Source: Hyphomicrobiales bacterium (GTDB lineage Bacteria > Pseudomonadota > Alphaproteobacteria > Rhizobiales > Beijerinckiaceae). Taken from it: a stretch of 34,738 nucleotides of DNA. The notes beneath the pieces were generated by a model. The model worked only from the letters and a program-made list of their open reading frames with translations. It was not told where the DNA came from and ran no database searches. Numbering within the stretch: position 1 is the first letter of the stretch; each line of letters begins with the position of its first letter. Shown here piece after piece: positions 25,701-33,148 of the stretch. The DNA lies in contig QBLV01000006.1 in assembly GCA_003241815.1 (NCBI GenBank), positions 22,423-57,160 of the forward strand, in the 5' to 3' direction. Position numbers and translations under genes: made by a program.

Positions 25701-26062
25701 ATGCGTTTTCCAAGTAATCTGACCGACCGCGAATGGGCCGTCGTCTCGCCGCTGATCCCTGGCGCATGCGTCCGGGCGAGTTGCCGCCGGTCTCGACCGT
25801 GCGCGGCTATTTCTACGCCTGGCGAGACAGCGGCCTTCTGGCGACGATCAACCCGCTTCTGGGGATGGCGGCACGAGATCGAAGGCAAGCAGGCCCAGCC
25901 CACGGCCGGCATCATCGACAGAAAGACGCGTGAAAACCACCGAAAGCGGCGGGATTCGCGGCTATGGCGCGGGAAAAGGTCAAAGGGCGCAAGCGCCACA
26001 TCATCACTGACAGGCTCGGCTTCCTGATCCTCGCACGCATGGTCGTGATCGCCCTTCGATAC
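25701..26062 (+). mobile_element. IS5-family transposase remnant
   Basis: A broken transposase reads across several frames: MRFPSNLTDREWAVVSPLIP from ATG 25701, then after a deletion and frameshift LPPVSTVRGYFYAWRDSGLL, then QAQPTAGIIDRKT, VKTTESGGIRGYGAGK and finally KGRKRHIITDRLGFLILAR. This order matches IS5-group transposases (LTDxEW..., LPPxSTV, PTAAIIDSQSVKTTESGG, KGRKRHI). Much of the middle and all of the C-terminal catalytic part are gone, so it is inactive. I could not define terminal inverted repeats. It lies between the manC remnant and the detached GT2, marking a recombination scar. Confidence 0.8.
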
Positions 26063-26222
26063 GCACTGGCGTCGATTTGGTCGAGGAAATCGCTATGAAC
26101 GGAAAACGGGCCGATCATATGAACATCTGTCCTGTGCTGCCGCACCCCTCGAAGCGGATGAGGGTGTCGTTGCGGACCCGAAGGAGATATGGCGTAGCGC
26201 CTTCGACAAGGATGGACCCACG

Positions 26223-27128
26223 ATGACATCGCAAGACGCGCAAAACCATGCCGCGCGCGCCTGTGCCGGCGTGGTTCTGTACCGGCCCGACCGCGCGCTG
26301 CTCGCCCGTCAGGCGGAGGGTCTGCGGGACCGTACCCTCTTCGCTTTTTGCAATGGGCCTGTCGCTGCCGATGTTCTGGCAGCCCTCGCGCCGGTCGATC
26401 TGCGCCTGATCTCCAGCGCCGGGAATGTCGGCCTGGGACGCGGGCTCAACGTCGTCATGGAAGCCGCTGCGGCAGAGGGCTTCGGCCATGTCATGCTGCT
26501 CGACCAGGACAGCGAGCCGCGGCGGGGATTGCTTGATGCCCTCACCACGCGATGTCTGGCGCTCGAGGGGCAGGGCGAGACAATCGCCGTCCTGGCCCCG
26601 CGGCTCGTGCCGCCGCATGAGGGCTTCTACAAGCCGATTCGCTATGAGTGGCGCGGGCAACCGCGCCTCGACCGGCTCGCCGCAGTCGATTTCGCGCCGA
26701 CATCGGGTTCGCTGGTCGGCGTCTCAGCCTTCGCGGCGATCGGGCCCTTCCGGGATGACTTCTTCATCGCGGGGATCGATGTCGAATGGGGCTTTCGGGC
26801 TTGGGATCGCGGCTGCGGATCCTATCTGGCGACAGATCTGACGATGCCGCATCGTTGGGGGGAGGCGGTGAGCGAGGCGGAACTGGGCAAGCCCCAGATC
26901 CTGCGCCACGCTCCGATCCGCAACTACTATTATGCGCGCAACGTGATCGCGACGGCCCGGCTTGCGCATGTGCCGCTGCGCTGGCGGATCAAGTCATGTG
27001 CCGGGCTTGCGGCCCAGATCGGTCTTCTGGCGCTGAGGGGCACGCGGGGATCGCTGAAGCCTGTTCGCGCCGGCTTGGCCGATGGGTTCCAGGGCCGGCT
27101 TGGCCCGGCGCCCACAAGCTTGGCTTGA
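26223..27128 (+). CDS. GT2-family glycosyltransferase, rhamnosyltransferase-like
   Basis: This 301-aa GT-A enzyme has the rhamnosyltransferase-type layout: ACAGVVLYRPD at the start, NVGLGRGLNVVMEAA, the metal-binding LLDQDSEPRRG, an acceptor region TSGSLVGVSAF and DDFFIAGIDVEWGFRAWDRG, then a C-terminal helix pair with RNYYYARN. Such proteins add rhamnose to O-antigen or capsule chains; the sugar is inferred. ATG 26223 has AAGGA ten bases upstream. It lies beyond the IS5 remnant, on the opposite strand to manB-manC, and converges with the BaiN-like gene. It probably serves the same glycan, but an independent origin is possible. Confidence 0.82.
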   Translation: MTSQDAQNHAARACAGVVLYRPDRALLARQAEGLRDRTLFAFCNGPVAADVLAALAPVDLRLISSAGNVGLGRGLNVVMEAAAAEGFGHVMLLDQDSEPRRGLLDALTTRCLALEGQGETIAVLAPRLVPPHEGFYKPIRYEWRGQPRLDRLAAVDFAPTSGSLVGVSAFAAIGPFRDDFFIAGIDVEWGFRAWDRGCGSYLATDLTMPHRWGEAVSEAELGKPQILRHAPIRNYYYARNVIATARLAHVPLRWRIKSCAGLAAQIGLLALRGTRGSLKPVRAGLADGFQGRLGPAPTSLA

Positions 27129-27210
27129 AGCGGCCGATGCCATCGGGATGAGGTTTATATCGGACATTCGTGGGGCCGAGGTCATCAATCCAGCCCCAGG
27201 GCGCTGCCGG

Positions 27211-28419
27211 TCAGCTGTCGTGCTCGGCGATGGCCGTCCCTGCGGCCCACCCCGATGACCACGCCCATTGAAAGTTGTAGCCGCCTAGCCAGCCCGTGAC
27301 GTCGATCACTTCACCGATGAAGTACAGGCCATCGACCGTCTTTGCTTCCATCGTCCGTGAGTTGAGGCCGGAGGTATCGACGCCGCCGAGCGTCACCTCC
27401 GCGGTCCGGTATCCTTCCGACCCGATCGGCACGATGTCCCACCCCTGAACGGTGGACGCGATCGCGGCGAGCTTCTTGTCGCTGGCATCGGCGATGGGTC
27501 CCGCCCAACCGTGGACATCCGAGAGGTAAGCCGCCAAACGCTTCGGCAGAAGATCGCCGAGTGTATTGGCGATGTTTCTGCGGCCGTTGTCCTGCCTGGA
27601 AGTGCGCAAGGCGGCAAACACGTCCTGGGCTGGCAGGAACGCGATTTTGATCGGCTCTTTCTCACGCCAATAGGATGAAATCTGCAGGATCGCAGGGCCG
27701 GAAAGGCCGCGATGCGTAAACAGCACCGCCTCGTCGAATGAGGCTTTGCCACAGGAGACCCGCGCATCCGCCGCGACGCCGGCAATCTCGCGAAACCCGG
27801 CGAGAGCCTCTTCACCGAATGTCAGCGGCACCAAAGCGGGACGTGTTTCCGTCACCGCCAGACCAAACTGGCCGGCGATCTGGTAGCCGATGCTGGATGC
27901 TCCCATTTTCGGGATGGATTTCCCCCCGGATGCGACGACGAAGTGCCGGCAGAGAACCTTGCCGGCCCCTTCGCCGCCAAGCGTGACCGCCAAGCCGTCA
28001 TCAACCCGCTCGATACTGTCCAGCGTGGTGTTGAGGCGCAGTTGGCAGGCCACCCCCGCCATCTCGCCCAGCAGCATGGCGATGATGTCCTTGGCGGAAT
28101 GATCGCAGAAGAGCTGCCCGAGCGTTTTCTCGTGATAGGCGATGCCGTGCTTTTCGACGAGCGCGACGAAATCATGTTGCGTGTATCGGCCGAGCGCTGA
28201 TTTGGCGAAATGCGGATTGTTCGACAGGAAATTCCGCGCGCTCGTGCCGGTATTGGTGAAGTTGCAGCGGCCACCGCCGGAAATGCGGATTTTTTCGCCG
28301 GGCGCCTTGGCATGATCGACCACAAGAACGCGCCCGCCGCGCGAGGCGGCATGGATCGCGCACATCATTCCGGCAGCGCCGGCGCCCAAGATGACAGTGT
28401 CGAACCGCTCGATCGACAT
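27211..28419 (-). CDS. BaiN/HI0933-family NAD(P)/FAD-dependent oxidoreductase
   Basis: This 402-aa flavoprotein has the N-terminal FAD-binding motif VILGAGAAGMMCAIHAA (GxGxxG at 12-17), the family marker KIRISGGGRCNFTNTG, a middle VVASGGKSIPKMGASS, and the C-terminal TVDGLYFIGEVIDVTGWLGG and AWSSGWAAG. The family (formerly HI0933) is widespread; BaiN is a bile-acid reductase in clostridia, but for most members the substrate is unknown, so no specific reaction is claimed. It starts at ATG 28419. A decayed copy of its last 40 codons lies at 23705-23823. The 244 bp upstream (28420-28663) hold no feature I recognise. Confidence 0.88.
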   Translation of the reverse strand: MSIERFDTVILGAGAAGMMCAIHAASRGGRVLVVDHAKAPGEKIRISGGGRCNFTNTGTSARNFLSNNPHFAKSALGRYTQHDFVALVEKHGIAYHEKTLGQLFCDHSAKDIIAMLLGEMAGVACQLRLNTTLDSIERVDDGLAVTLGGEGAGKVLCRHFVVASGGKSIPKMGASSIGYQIAGQFGLAVTETRPALVPLTFGEEALAGFREIAGVAADARVSCGKASFDEAVLFTHRGLSGPAILQISSYWREKEPIKIAFLPAQDVFAALRTSRQDNGRRNIANTLGDLLPKRLAAYLSDVHGWAGPIADASDKKLAAIASTVQGWDIVPIGSEGYRTAEVTLGGVDTSGLNSRTMEAKTVDGLYFIGEVIDVTGWLGGYNFQWAWSSGWAAGTAIAEHDS

Positions 28420-28663
28420 CGAATGCCGCTAGCCCCCGCATAACCCCCGACGGCCATGGCATTGCACGGCGGTGTTCGCAATCGGCAACGCGGGTGCGGC
28501 GAGCGGCCGGGCCGTCATCGAGGGAGGCCGCGGCGAGATCGCGACCGGGAAGTGCAGGATCTGGAGCGCGCATCACGACCCGCATCATGTCGTCGATGGC
28601 CCCGGTGCGGGCCGAGATCGACCAGAGGATTCGCGCGCGGCGAGCGGCGCTGAACGGGGCCGG

Positions 28664-30364
28664 TCACAACAGCGCGCGCAGCTCTTCCTTCTTGACCTTC
28701 CCCGTCGCGGTCATGGGGAGCGCCTGGACGAGCCGGATTTCGGGCACCTTGTAGGCTGCCATGCGCTCGCGGCACCAAGCGGTGAGAGCAGCCTCGTCCA
28801 GCCCCGCCGCATCCTCGGCCAGCGCGATGAAGGCGACCGGCACTTGCCCGCGCTCCGTATCCTCGCGACCGATCACGCCCGATCCGGCGATGGCGGGATG
28901 CTGGCCGAGCATCGCCTCGATCTCGGCCGGGAAAACGCTCATGCCCTTGACCTTGAGCATCTCCTTGCGGCGGCCGAGGAAGTGTAGATAGCCTTCCTCG
29001 TCGATCACCCCGATGTCGCCGGTATGCAGGAAGCCGCCACGGATCGCCTCCGCCGTAGCGTCCGGCCGTTTCCAGTAGCCCTTGAACAGCGAGGGCGTGC
29101 ACACGCAGATTTCGCCGGTTTCGCCCAGCGGCATCAGCGCCCCGCTGTCGAAATCGCAGATTTTGAAATCGGTGCCGGGCACAGGCAGTCCGACGAAGAC
29201 CGGCTGCGACAACAGGTCGAAATCACCCTGCTGCATGCCGATCGTGAAGGTGTCCATCGTGTGGGTTTCGGTCATGCCCCAGGCAGCCTCGATCATGTCG
29301 GCGCCGGTCAGAGCCCGCCAGCGGGCGCGGAAATCCGGGTTCAGCTTCTTGACGAAGGACGAGACCCGGACTTTTCGCAGGGAACTGAGATCGAAGCCGG
29401 ATGCCTGCGGGTGCTCCAGAACCTCGACGGCGTTGTCGACGAGCAGATAGGCGAAGCTCGCCTTGTAGCGCGCAACCGCCGTCATGAAGCCCACCGCATC
29501 CCAGCGCGCCATCAGCACCACGGTCGCACCCGCGACCATCGGGAACAGCAACCCGGTATCCTCGCCCGCGATCCAGAAGATCGGCACGAAATTGACCACC
29601 ACATCGTCGGGCGTCAGCGCGAAGCTCGCTGCCAGACTGGTGCCGGCGGTGTAGAGCATGTCGCGCTGGGTGTGGATGCAGCCCTTCGGCATGCCGGTCG
29701 TGCCGCCGGTGTAGTTCAGCGCCGCGATGGCATCGAGATCCGGCTGAACGGCGGGAGCGGGCTTCGTCACCCGCGCCAGCGTCGGCAGCAAGTCGATCGC
29801 GTCGTCGCAGTCGACCCTGGGCTGCAGCAGCGCCTTCGGCACCGGCAGGCTCGGCACGGCCGGCAGCATCTCGGCGAGACTGGTGACGAAGACGGTCTCA
29901 ATCGGCGTCTGGTCGCGCACCTGCCGCAGCAGGGGCATCAGGCTGTCGAGACAGAGGATCAACCGCGCGTCCGTATCGTTCAGCTCATAAGCGAGTTCCG
30001 CCTCGCGAAAGAGCGGGTTGACCGGCACATGCACGGCGCCGAGCTTCAGGATGCCGAAGAAGGCGACCATGAATTGCGGGCAATTCGGCAGGAACACCGC
30101 GACGCGGTCTCCCGGCCGCGCGCCGTGCTCATGGAGCAGGGCCGCGAAACGGTCGCTCAGATTGTCGAGCTCGCGATAGCTGATCTCGCGCCCATAGAAG
30201 ATGCAGGCCGGCTTGTTGGGCTGACGCCGGGCCCATTCACGCAGGTGCTCGCTGATCGCGACCTCGCCGAGAGGATAATGGGGCTCGCGAGGGATGCCGG
30301 CAGGCCATGCCGCACTCTGGAGCTGCCGCAGGCGGTCGAAATAGGTCGTTTGATCAATGGTCAT
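28664..30364 (-). CDS. AMP-forming acyl-CoA synthetase/ligase
   Basis: This 566-aa ANL-superfamily enzyme activates a carboxylic acid as an acyl-adenylate and transfers it to CoA. It shows A3 NYTGGTTGMPKG, A5 AAWGMTETH, A7 FLHTGDIGVIDEEGY, A8 FLGRRKEMLKVKG and A10 TATGKVKKEEL with the catalytic lysine K556. In A5 the usual Y-G-x-T-E becomes W-G-M-T-E. The acid cannot be read from the sequence; medium/long-chain fatty acid or aromatic acid are both possible. It starts at ATG 30364, with a weak ribosome site. It stands alone, 238 bp downstream of the stress operon, whose terminator separates them. Confidence 0.88.
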   Translation of the reverse strand: MTIDQTTYFDRLRQLQSAAWPAGIPREPHYPLGEVAISEHLREWARRQPNKPACIFYGREISYRELDNLSDRFAALLHEHGARPGDRVAVFLPNCPQFMVAFFGILKLGAVHVPVNPLFREAELAYELNDTDARLILCLDSLMPLLRQVRDQTPIETVFVTSLAEMLPAVPSLPVPKALLQPRVDCDDAIDLLPTLARVTKPAPAVQPDLDAIAALNYTGGTTGMPKGCIHTQRDMLYTAGTSLAASFALTPDDVVVNFVPIFWIAGEDTGLLFPMVAGATVVLMARWDAVGFMTAVARYKASFAYLLVDNAVEVLEHPQASGFDLSSLRKVRVSSFVKKLNPDFRARWRALTGADMIEAAWGMTETHTMDTFTIGMQQGDFDLLSQPVFVGLPVPGTDFKICDFDSGALMPLGETGEICVCTPSLFKGYWKRPDATAEAIRGGFLHTGDIGVIDEEGYLHFLGRRKEMLKVKGMSVFPAEIEAMLGQHPAIAGSGVIGREDTERGQVPVAFIALAEDAAGLDEAALTAWCRERMAAYKVPEIRLVQALPMTATGKVKKEELRALL

Positions 30365-30526
30365 CGTCGGGTCGGCCCGTCACTGCCTTCGTCACGAGGC
30401 CGGTCCTCGTGATGTCCCAGGCGTTCGACAGGGTACTGGCGGTTTCGCCTGACGCAAGCTTGGCGCCCCGACCTCTCCACGGAGATGTGGTCGATGGCGC
30501 CCTCAATCCACAGGAGTGCCTGAAAC

Positions 30527-30556
30527 AAAAAATCTCCGGGGCGAACCCCGGAGATT
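30527..30556 (-). terminator. Rho-independent terminator of the YflT-like stress gene
   Basis: A perfect 11-bp inverted repeat, AATCTCCGGGG (30531-30541) with CCCCGGAGATT (30546-30556), encloses a four-base loop. Six A's at 30527-30532 give a U-run on the minus-strand RNA. It lies 47 bp past the stop of the minus-strand gene at 30603-31145. Confidence 0.93.
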
Positions 30557-30602
30557 GTCTGATCGATCGCCCTGGATCCGGCAATCGGCGCCGTCGGCGA
30601 AA

Positions 30603-31145
30603 TCAGATGATGGTTGCCGGAGCCTTATAAGGCTCGGCCTTCTCATCGAAGCCCTTCCAGCCTTCCTCGCGGTACTGCGCCACGCGCGTATCCCGGTCGA
30701 TCGGCGTGGCGCCGTCCATGATGGCCTCGGCTGTCGCGGCATGGGCGTCGGCTGCCTTCACGGACACCACGGTGCCGCCGCGACGGACGGTCTCGGCGTA
30801 GTAGTGAGCGTCTTCTTCGCTGACGCCGGCATTGGTGAAGGAGCCGACCAGGCCACCGGCGGCTGCGCCGGCAACCGCACCAGCCGCAGTCGAGGCGAGC
30901 CAGCCTGCCGCAACGACAGGTCCGATGCCGGGAATGGCCAGCATGCCGAGGCCGGCAAGCAGACCGGCCGCGCCGCCGATGCCGGCACCGATACCGGCGC
31001 CTTCTGCGGCGTTGCTGTCCTTGGCACGCTCGTCGCGGCCGACGACGCTGATGTTGTCGGAGGCTATGCCAGCGACTTCGAGCTTCTCGACCACGGCGGC
31101 GGCGGTCTCGTAGCTATCGTAGGAACGGGTAATGGTGCGGGTCAT
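30603..31145 (-). CDS. General stress protein, YflT/17M-like, with glycine-zipper centre
   Basis: This 180-aa protein has an N-terminal YflT-type domain (TRSYDSYETAAAVVEKLE, ASDNISVVGRDE) like Bacillus general stress protein 17M. A central Gly/Ala-rich hydrophobic stretch (about 48-105, many GxxxG spacings) could insert into or lie on a membrane. A C-terminal part ends RVAQYREEGWKGFDEKAEPY. Biochemical function is unknown. The frame opens 12 bases earlier, but ATG 31145 follows GGAGATACCC and starts the conserved sequence. It lies 35 bp after the small secreted-protein gene, so both probably belong to one transcript from the EcfG-like promoter at 31523-31548, ending at the 30527-30556 terminator. 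Confidence 0.85.
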   Translation of the reverse strand: MTRTITRSYDSYETAAAVVEKLEVAGIASDNISVVGRDERAKDSNAAEGAGIGAGIGGAAGLLAGLGMLAIPGIGPVVAAGWLASTAAGAVAGAAAGGLVGSFTNAGVSEEDAHYYAETVRRGGTVVSVKAADAHAATAEAIMDGATPIDRDTRVAQYREEGWKGFDEKAEPYKAPATII

Positions 31146-31180
31146 GGGTATCTCCAAAATGGGATCGGAATGGGAAAGGG

Positions 31181-31474
31181 TCAGTTGCGGACGATGTTGC
31201 CGCGATAATCGACCGAGACGTTGACCTTGGCGCCGGCATGCATGGCCGAGCCCTTCCAGACGCCGTTGTCATCCTTCTTGAGTTCGGTCACGTTGGAGTA
31301 GCCGTTGGCTTCGAGGCGGCTCTTGGCCTGGCCTTCGGTAAAGCTGTTGGCGCCCGGCAGCGGTGCGTTCTTGTCGGCGGCGGCGTTGGGAGCCGGCGTC
31401 GGCGCGGTCGTGGCGGTCTGGGCGCCAAACGACGTCACGGATACGATCATCGTGGCGAGAAGCAGCTTCTTCAT
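31181..31474 (-). CDS. Small secreted PepSY-like protein
   Basis: This 97-aa protein starts with a signal peptide (MKKLLLATMIVSVTSFGAQT, cleavage likely near residue 19-22). It is followed by an Ala/Pro-rich linker and a compact domain of about 60 residues: FTEGQAKSRLEANGYSNV, LKKDDNGVWKGSA, KVNVSVDYRGNI. That helix-strand-strand pattern resembles a PepSY module, which inhibits proteases or binds ligands in the periplasm in better-known proteins; the match is weak. The frame extends to 31615, but ATG 31474 with GGAG upstream is the start of the signal peptide. It is the first gene of a two-gene stress operon. Confidence 0.75.
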   Translation of the reverse strand: MKKLLLATMIVSVTSFGAQTATTAPTPAPNAAADKNAPLPGANSFTEGQAKSRLEANGYSNVTELKKDDNGVWKGSAMHAGAKVNVSVDYRGNIVRN

Positions 31475-31522
31475 GGTCAGTCTCCACAGGCTTTGGCGGC
31501 AGGGGCCGCTGATGCCCATGGA

Positions 31523-31548
31523 AACGGCGGTCTGCTCAAAAGAGTTCC
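31523..31548 (-). promoter_or_regulatory. EcfG-type (general stress response sigma) promoter, minus strand
   Basis: On the minus strand GGAAC (31548-31544) is followed by exactly 17 bp and then CGTT (31526-31523). This is a full match to the alphaproteobacterial EcfG consensus GGAAC-N16/17-CGTT. It lies about 50 bp upstream of the ATG at 31474 and should drive the secreted-protein/YflT-like operon under general stress. Confidence 0.75.
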
Positions 31549-31572
31549 AGAAATAAAGCTGCCCTCGACGGT

Positions 31573-31597
31573 GGAACAGAGGCGGTCGCAGGCGGTT
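31573..31597 (+). promoter_or_regulatory. EcfG-type promoter, plus strand, upstream of the YciF-like gene
   Basis: GGAAC at 31573-31577, a 16-bp spacer, then GGTT at 31594-31597 give three of four matches to the CGTT -10 element. It lies about 32 bp before ATG 31630. It is weaker than the minus-strand partner, but placement and pairing support it. YciF-type genes are common EcfG-regulon members. Confidence 0.55.
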
Positions 31598-31629
31598 TGG
31601 CGACCATACCCTCAACCAGGAGAGACCCC

Positions 31630-32133
31630 ATGGCCACGACCCCCAAACCCCTCGACGAGATGTTCCACGACATGCTCAAGGACGTCTATTATGCCGAAAA
31701 GCAGATCCTGAAGGCCCTGCCCAAGATGGCAAAGGCGGCGAAATCGCCCGAGCTGAAGAAGGCCTTCGAGATGCACAAGACCGAGACCGAAGGTCAGGTC
31801 GAGCGCCTCAGCGAGGTGTTCGAGCTGATCGGCAAGGCGCCGCGCGCCAAGACCTGCGACGCCATCCTCGGCATTCTCGAAGAGGGCAAGGCCGTCATGG
31901 AGGATTATGCCGACAGCCCTGCGCTCGACGCCGGCCTCGTCGCCTCCGCTCAGGCGGTCGAGCACTATGAGATCGCGCGCTACGGCACCCTGAAGGCCTG
32001 GGCGACCCAGCTCGGCCACAAGGATGCGGTCAAGCTTCTCGACGAGACGCTGGCCGAAGAGACGAAGACCGACAAGGCGCTGACTCAGTTGGGTGGCCCC
32101 GCGAACTCTGCGGCGGTTGCCAAGGCAGCCTGA
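31630..32133 (+). CDS. YciE/YciF ferritin-like protein (DUF892)
   Basis: This 167-aa four-helix ferritin-like protein carries DVYYAEKQILKALPKMAKAA, HKTETEGQVERLSEVFELIG, ILEEGKAVMEDYA, AQAVEHYEIARYGTLKAWA and LLDETLAEETKTD. The paired E/H positions (AEKQ, HKTETEGQ, EHYE, ETLAEE) could form a di-metal site. Members are induced by osmotic, oxidative and stationary-phase stress; function is unproven. ATG 31630 is preceded by AGGAGA; the open frame extends back to 31597 without family sequence. It is divergently transcribed from the other stress genes, sharing a 155-bp promoter region. Confidence 0.92.
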   Translation: MATTPKPLDEMFHDMLKDVYYAEKQILKALPKMAKAAKSPELKKAFEMHKTETEGQVERLSEVFELIGKAPRAKTCDAILGILEEGKAVMEDYADSPALDAGLVASAQAVEHYEIARYGTLKAWATQLGHKDAVKLLDETLAEETKTDKALTQLGGPANSAAVAKAA

Positions 32134-32153
32134 TCACAGATCGAGGACGAGGC

Positions 32154-32174
32154 CTGCCGCGTAGCACGCGGCAG
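32154..32174 (+). terminator. Hairpin downstream of the YciF-like gene
   Basis: CTGCCGCGT (32154-32162) pairs perfectly with ACGCGGCAG (32166-32174) around AGC, 21 bp past the stop. There is no T-run after it, so it may stabilise the 3' end more than terminate transcription. Confidence 0.5.
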
Positions 32175-32323
32175 ACATTGACAATCTCTTCGCAAAACGT
32201 TCAACACCGCTGCATTCACGTGCGGCGGTGTTGTCGTTTGTGGCGCGAAGCATGTGCGGGCCATGCGCCCCTGCGGCACGGATGCCGCTTCCGGCGGCGG
32301 TGGCGTGGCGCTATGCTGATGTG

Positions 32324-32512
32324 ATGACAAAAGCCGAAAACATCGCCGAAGACACCTATGAGGCGGAGAGCCCTGCGCCGTCGCGCACGGGGATTGCCTT
32401 GTTGGCCGGCGGCGCTCTGACGCTCGTTCTGGCCGGCCTGCTGCTCTGGTGGCGCGAGGGCGATCGCCTCTTCACCGACGGTCTCATCGCCGCCATCGTC
32501 GCCTGTTTCTGA
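32324..32512 (+). CDS. Small single-pass membrane protein, unknown function
   Basis: This 62-aa frame starts at ATG 32324: an acidic N-terminus (TKAENIAEDTYEAE), one strong hydrophobic span (about 24-44, IALLAGGALTLVLAGLLLWW), then REGDRLFTDGLIAAIVACF. It ends 48 bp before the SCO1-type gene on the same strand, suggesting co-transcription. No family is recognised; no good ribosome site is seen. A part in cytochrome oxidase maturation is only a guess from the neighbour. Confidence 0.6.
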   Translation: MTKAENIAEDTYEAESPAPSRTGIALLAGGALTLVLAGLLLWWREGDRLFTDGLIAAIVACF

Positions 32513-32560
32513 AGGCACAAGCCGCTTCGGTCTCTCCGGAGCGCAATCAGGGTCGCTTCC

Positions 32561-33148
32561 GTGAATCGCCGTCTTGTTCTGCCCCTGGTCGTCTTTCTCC
32601 TCGGCGCGCTCGCACTCGCGGCCGCCGCGATCCTGACCTTCTCGCCCGGCCGGCAAGGTCAGTCCGGCACGGCGAGCGTTGGTGGGCCGTTCACCCTCAC
32701 GATGCAGGACGGCAAGCCGCTGACGGATAAGGATCTGCGCGGGGCGCCGTTCCTGGTCTTTTTCGGGTTTACCCATTGCCCCGACATCTGCCCGACCAAG
32801 CTGTTCGAGATCTCCGAGGTGCTGCGCGCCGCCGGGGCGAAGGGCGAGAAGCTCCGCGCGCTCTTCGTCACCGTCGATCCCGAGCGTGACACGCCAGAGG
32901 TGATGAAGAGCTATCTCGGCTCCTTCGACCCGCGCATCGTCGGTCTGAGCGGCGACCGGCCCGCCATCGACGCCATGGTCAAGGCCTATCGCGCCTATGC
33001 CCGCAAGGTTCCGCTCAAGGATGACGACTACACCATGGACCACACCGCCCTGGTCTATCTGATGGGCAAGGACGGCAGCTTCATCGGCGCCTTCAATATC
33101 GAGCAGCCTCCGGCCCAGGCGGCGCAGGAATGGCTGCGGCACCTGTAA
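32561..33148 (+). CDS. SCO1/SenC-family copper chaperone
   Basis: This 195-aa protein is anchored by an N-terminal transmembrane segment (about 6-27) with a thioredoxin-like domain in the periplasm. Copper ligands are present: C73 and C77 in THCPDICPTK and H161 in YTMDHTALVY. SCO proteins deliver copper to, or reduce, the CuA site of cytochrome c oxidase. The FVTVDPERDTP segment is typical. The start is GTG 32561, with a poor ribosome site (TCAGGG). The 3' end overlaps the convergent glycosyltransferase gene by 56 bp. Oxidase genes are not in the window. Confidence 0.9.
   Translation: MNRRLVLPLVVFLLGALALAAAAILTFSPGRQGQSGTASVGGPFTLTMQDGKPLTDKDLRGAPFLVFFGFTHCPDICPTKLFEISEVLRAAGAKGEKLRALFVTVDPERDTPEVMKSYLGSFDPRIVGLSGDRPAIDAMVKAYRAYARKVPLKDDDYTMDHTALVYLMGKDGSFIGAFNIEQPPAQAAQEWLRHL

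Noticed and set aside
32228-32323. N-terminal extension of the small membrane protein from GTG 32228
   Set aside because: The extension is not protein-like and has no ribosome site; ATG 32324 gives a sensible small membrane protein.
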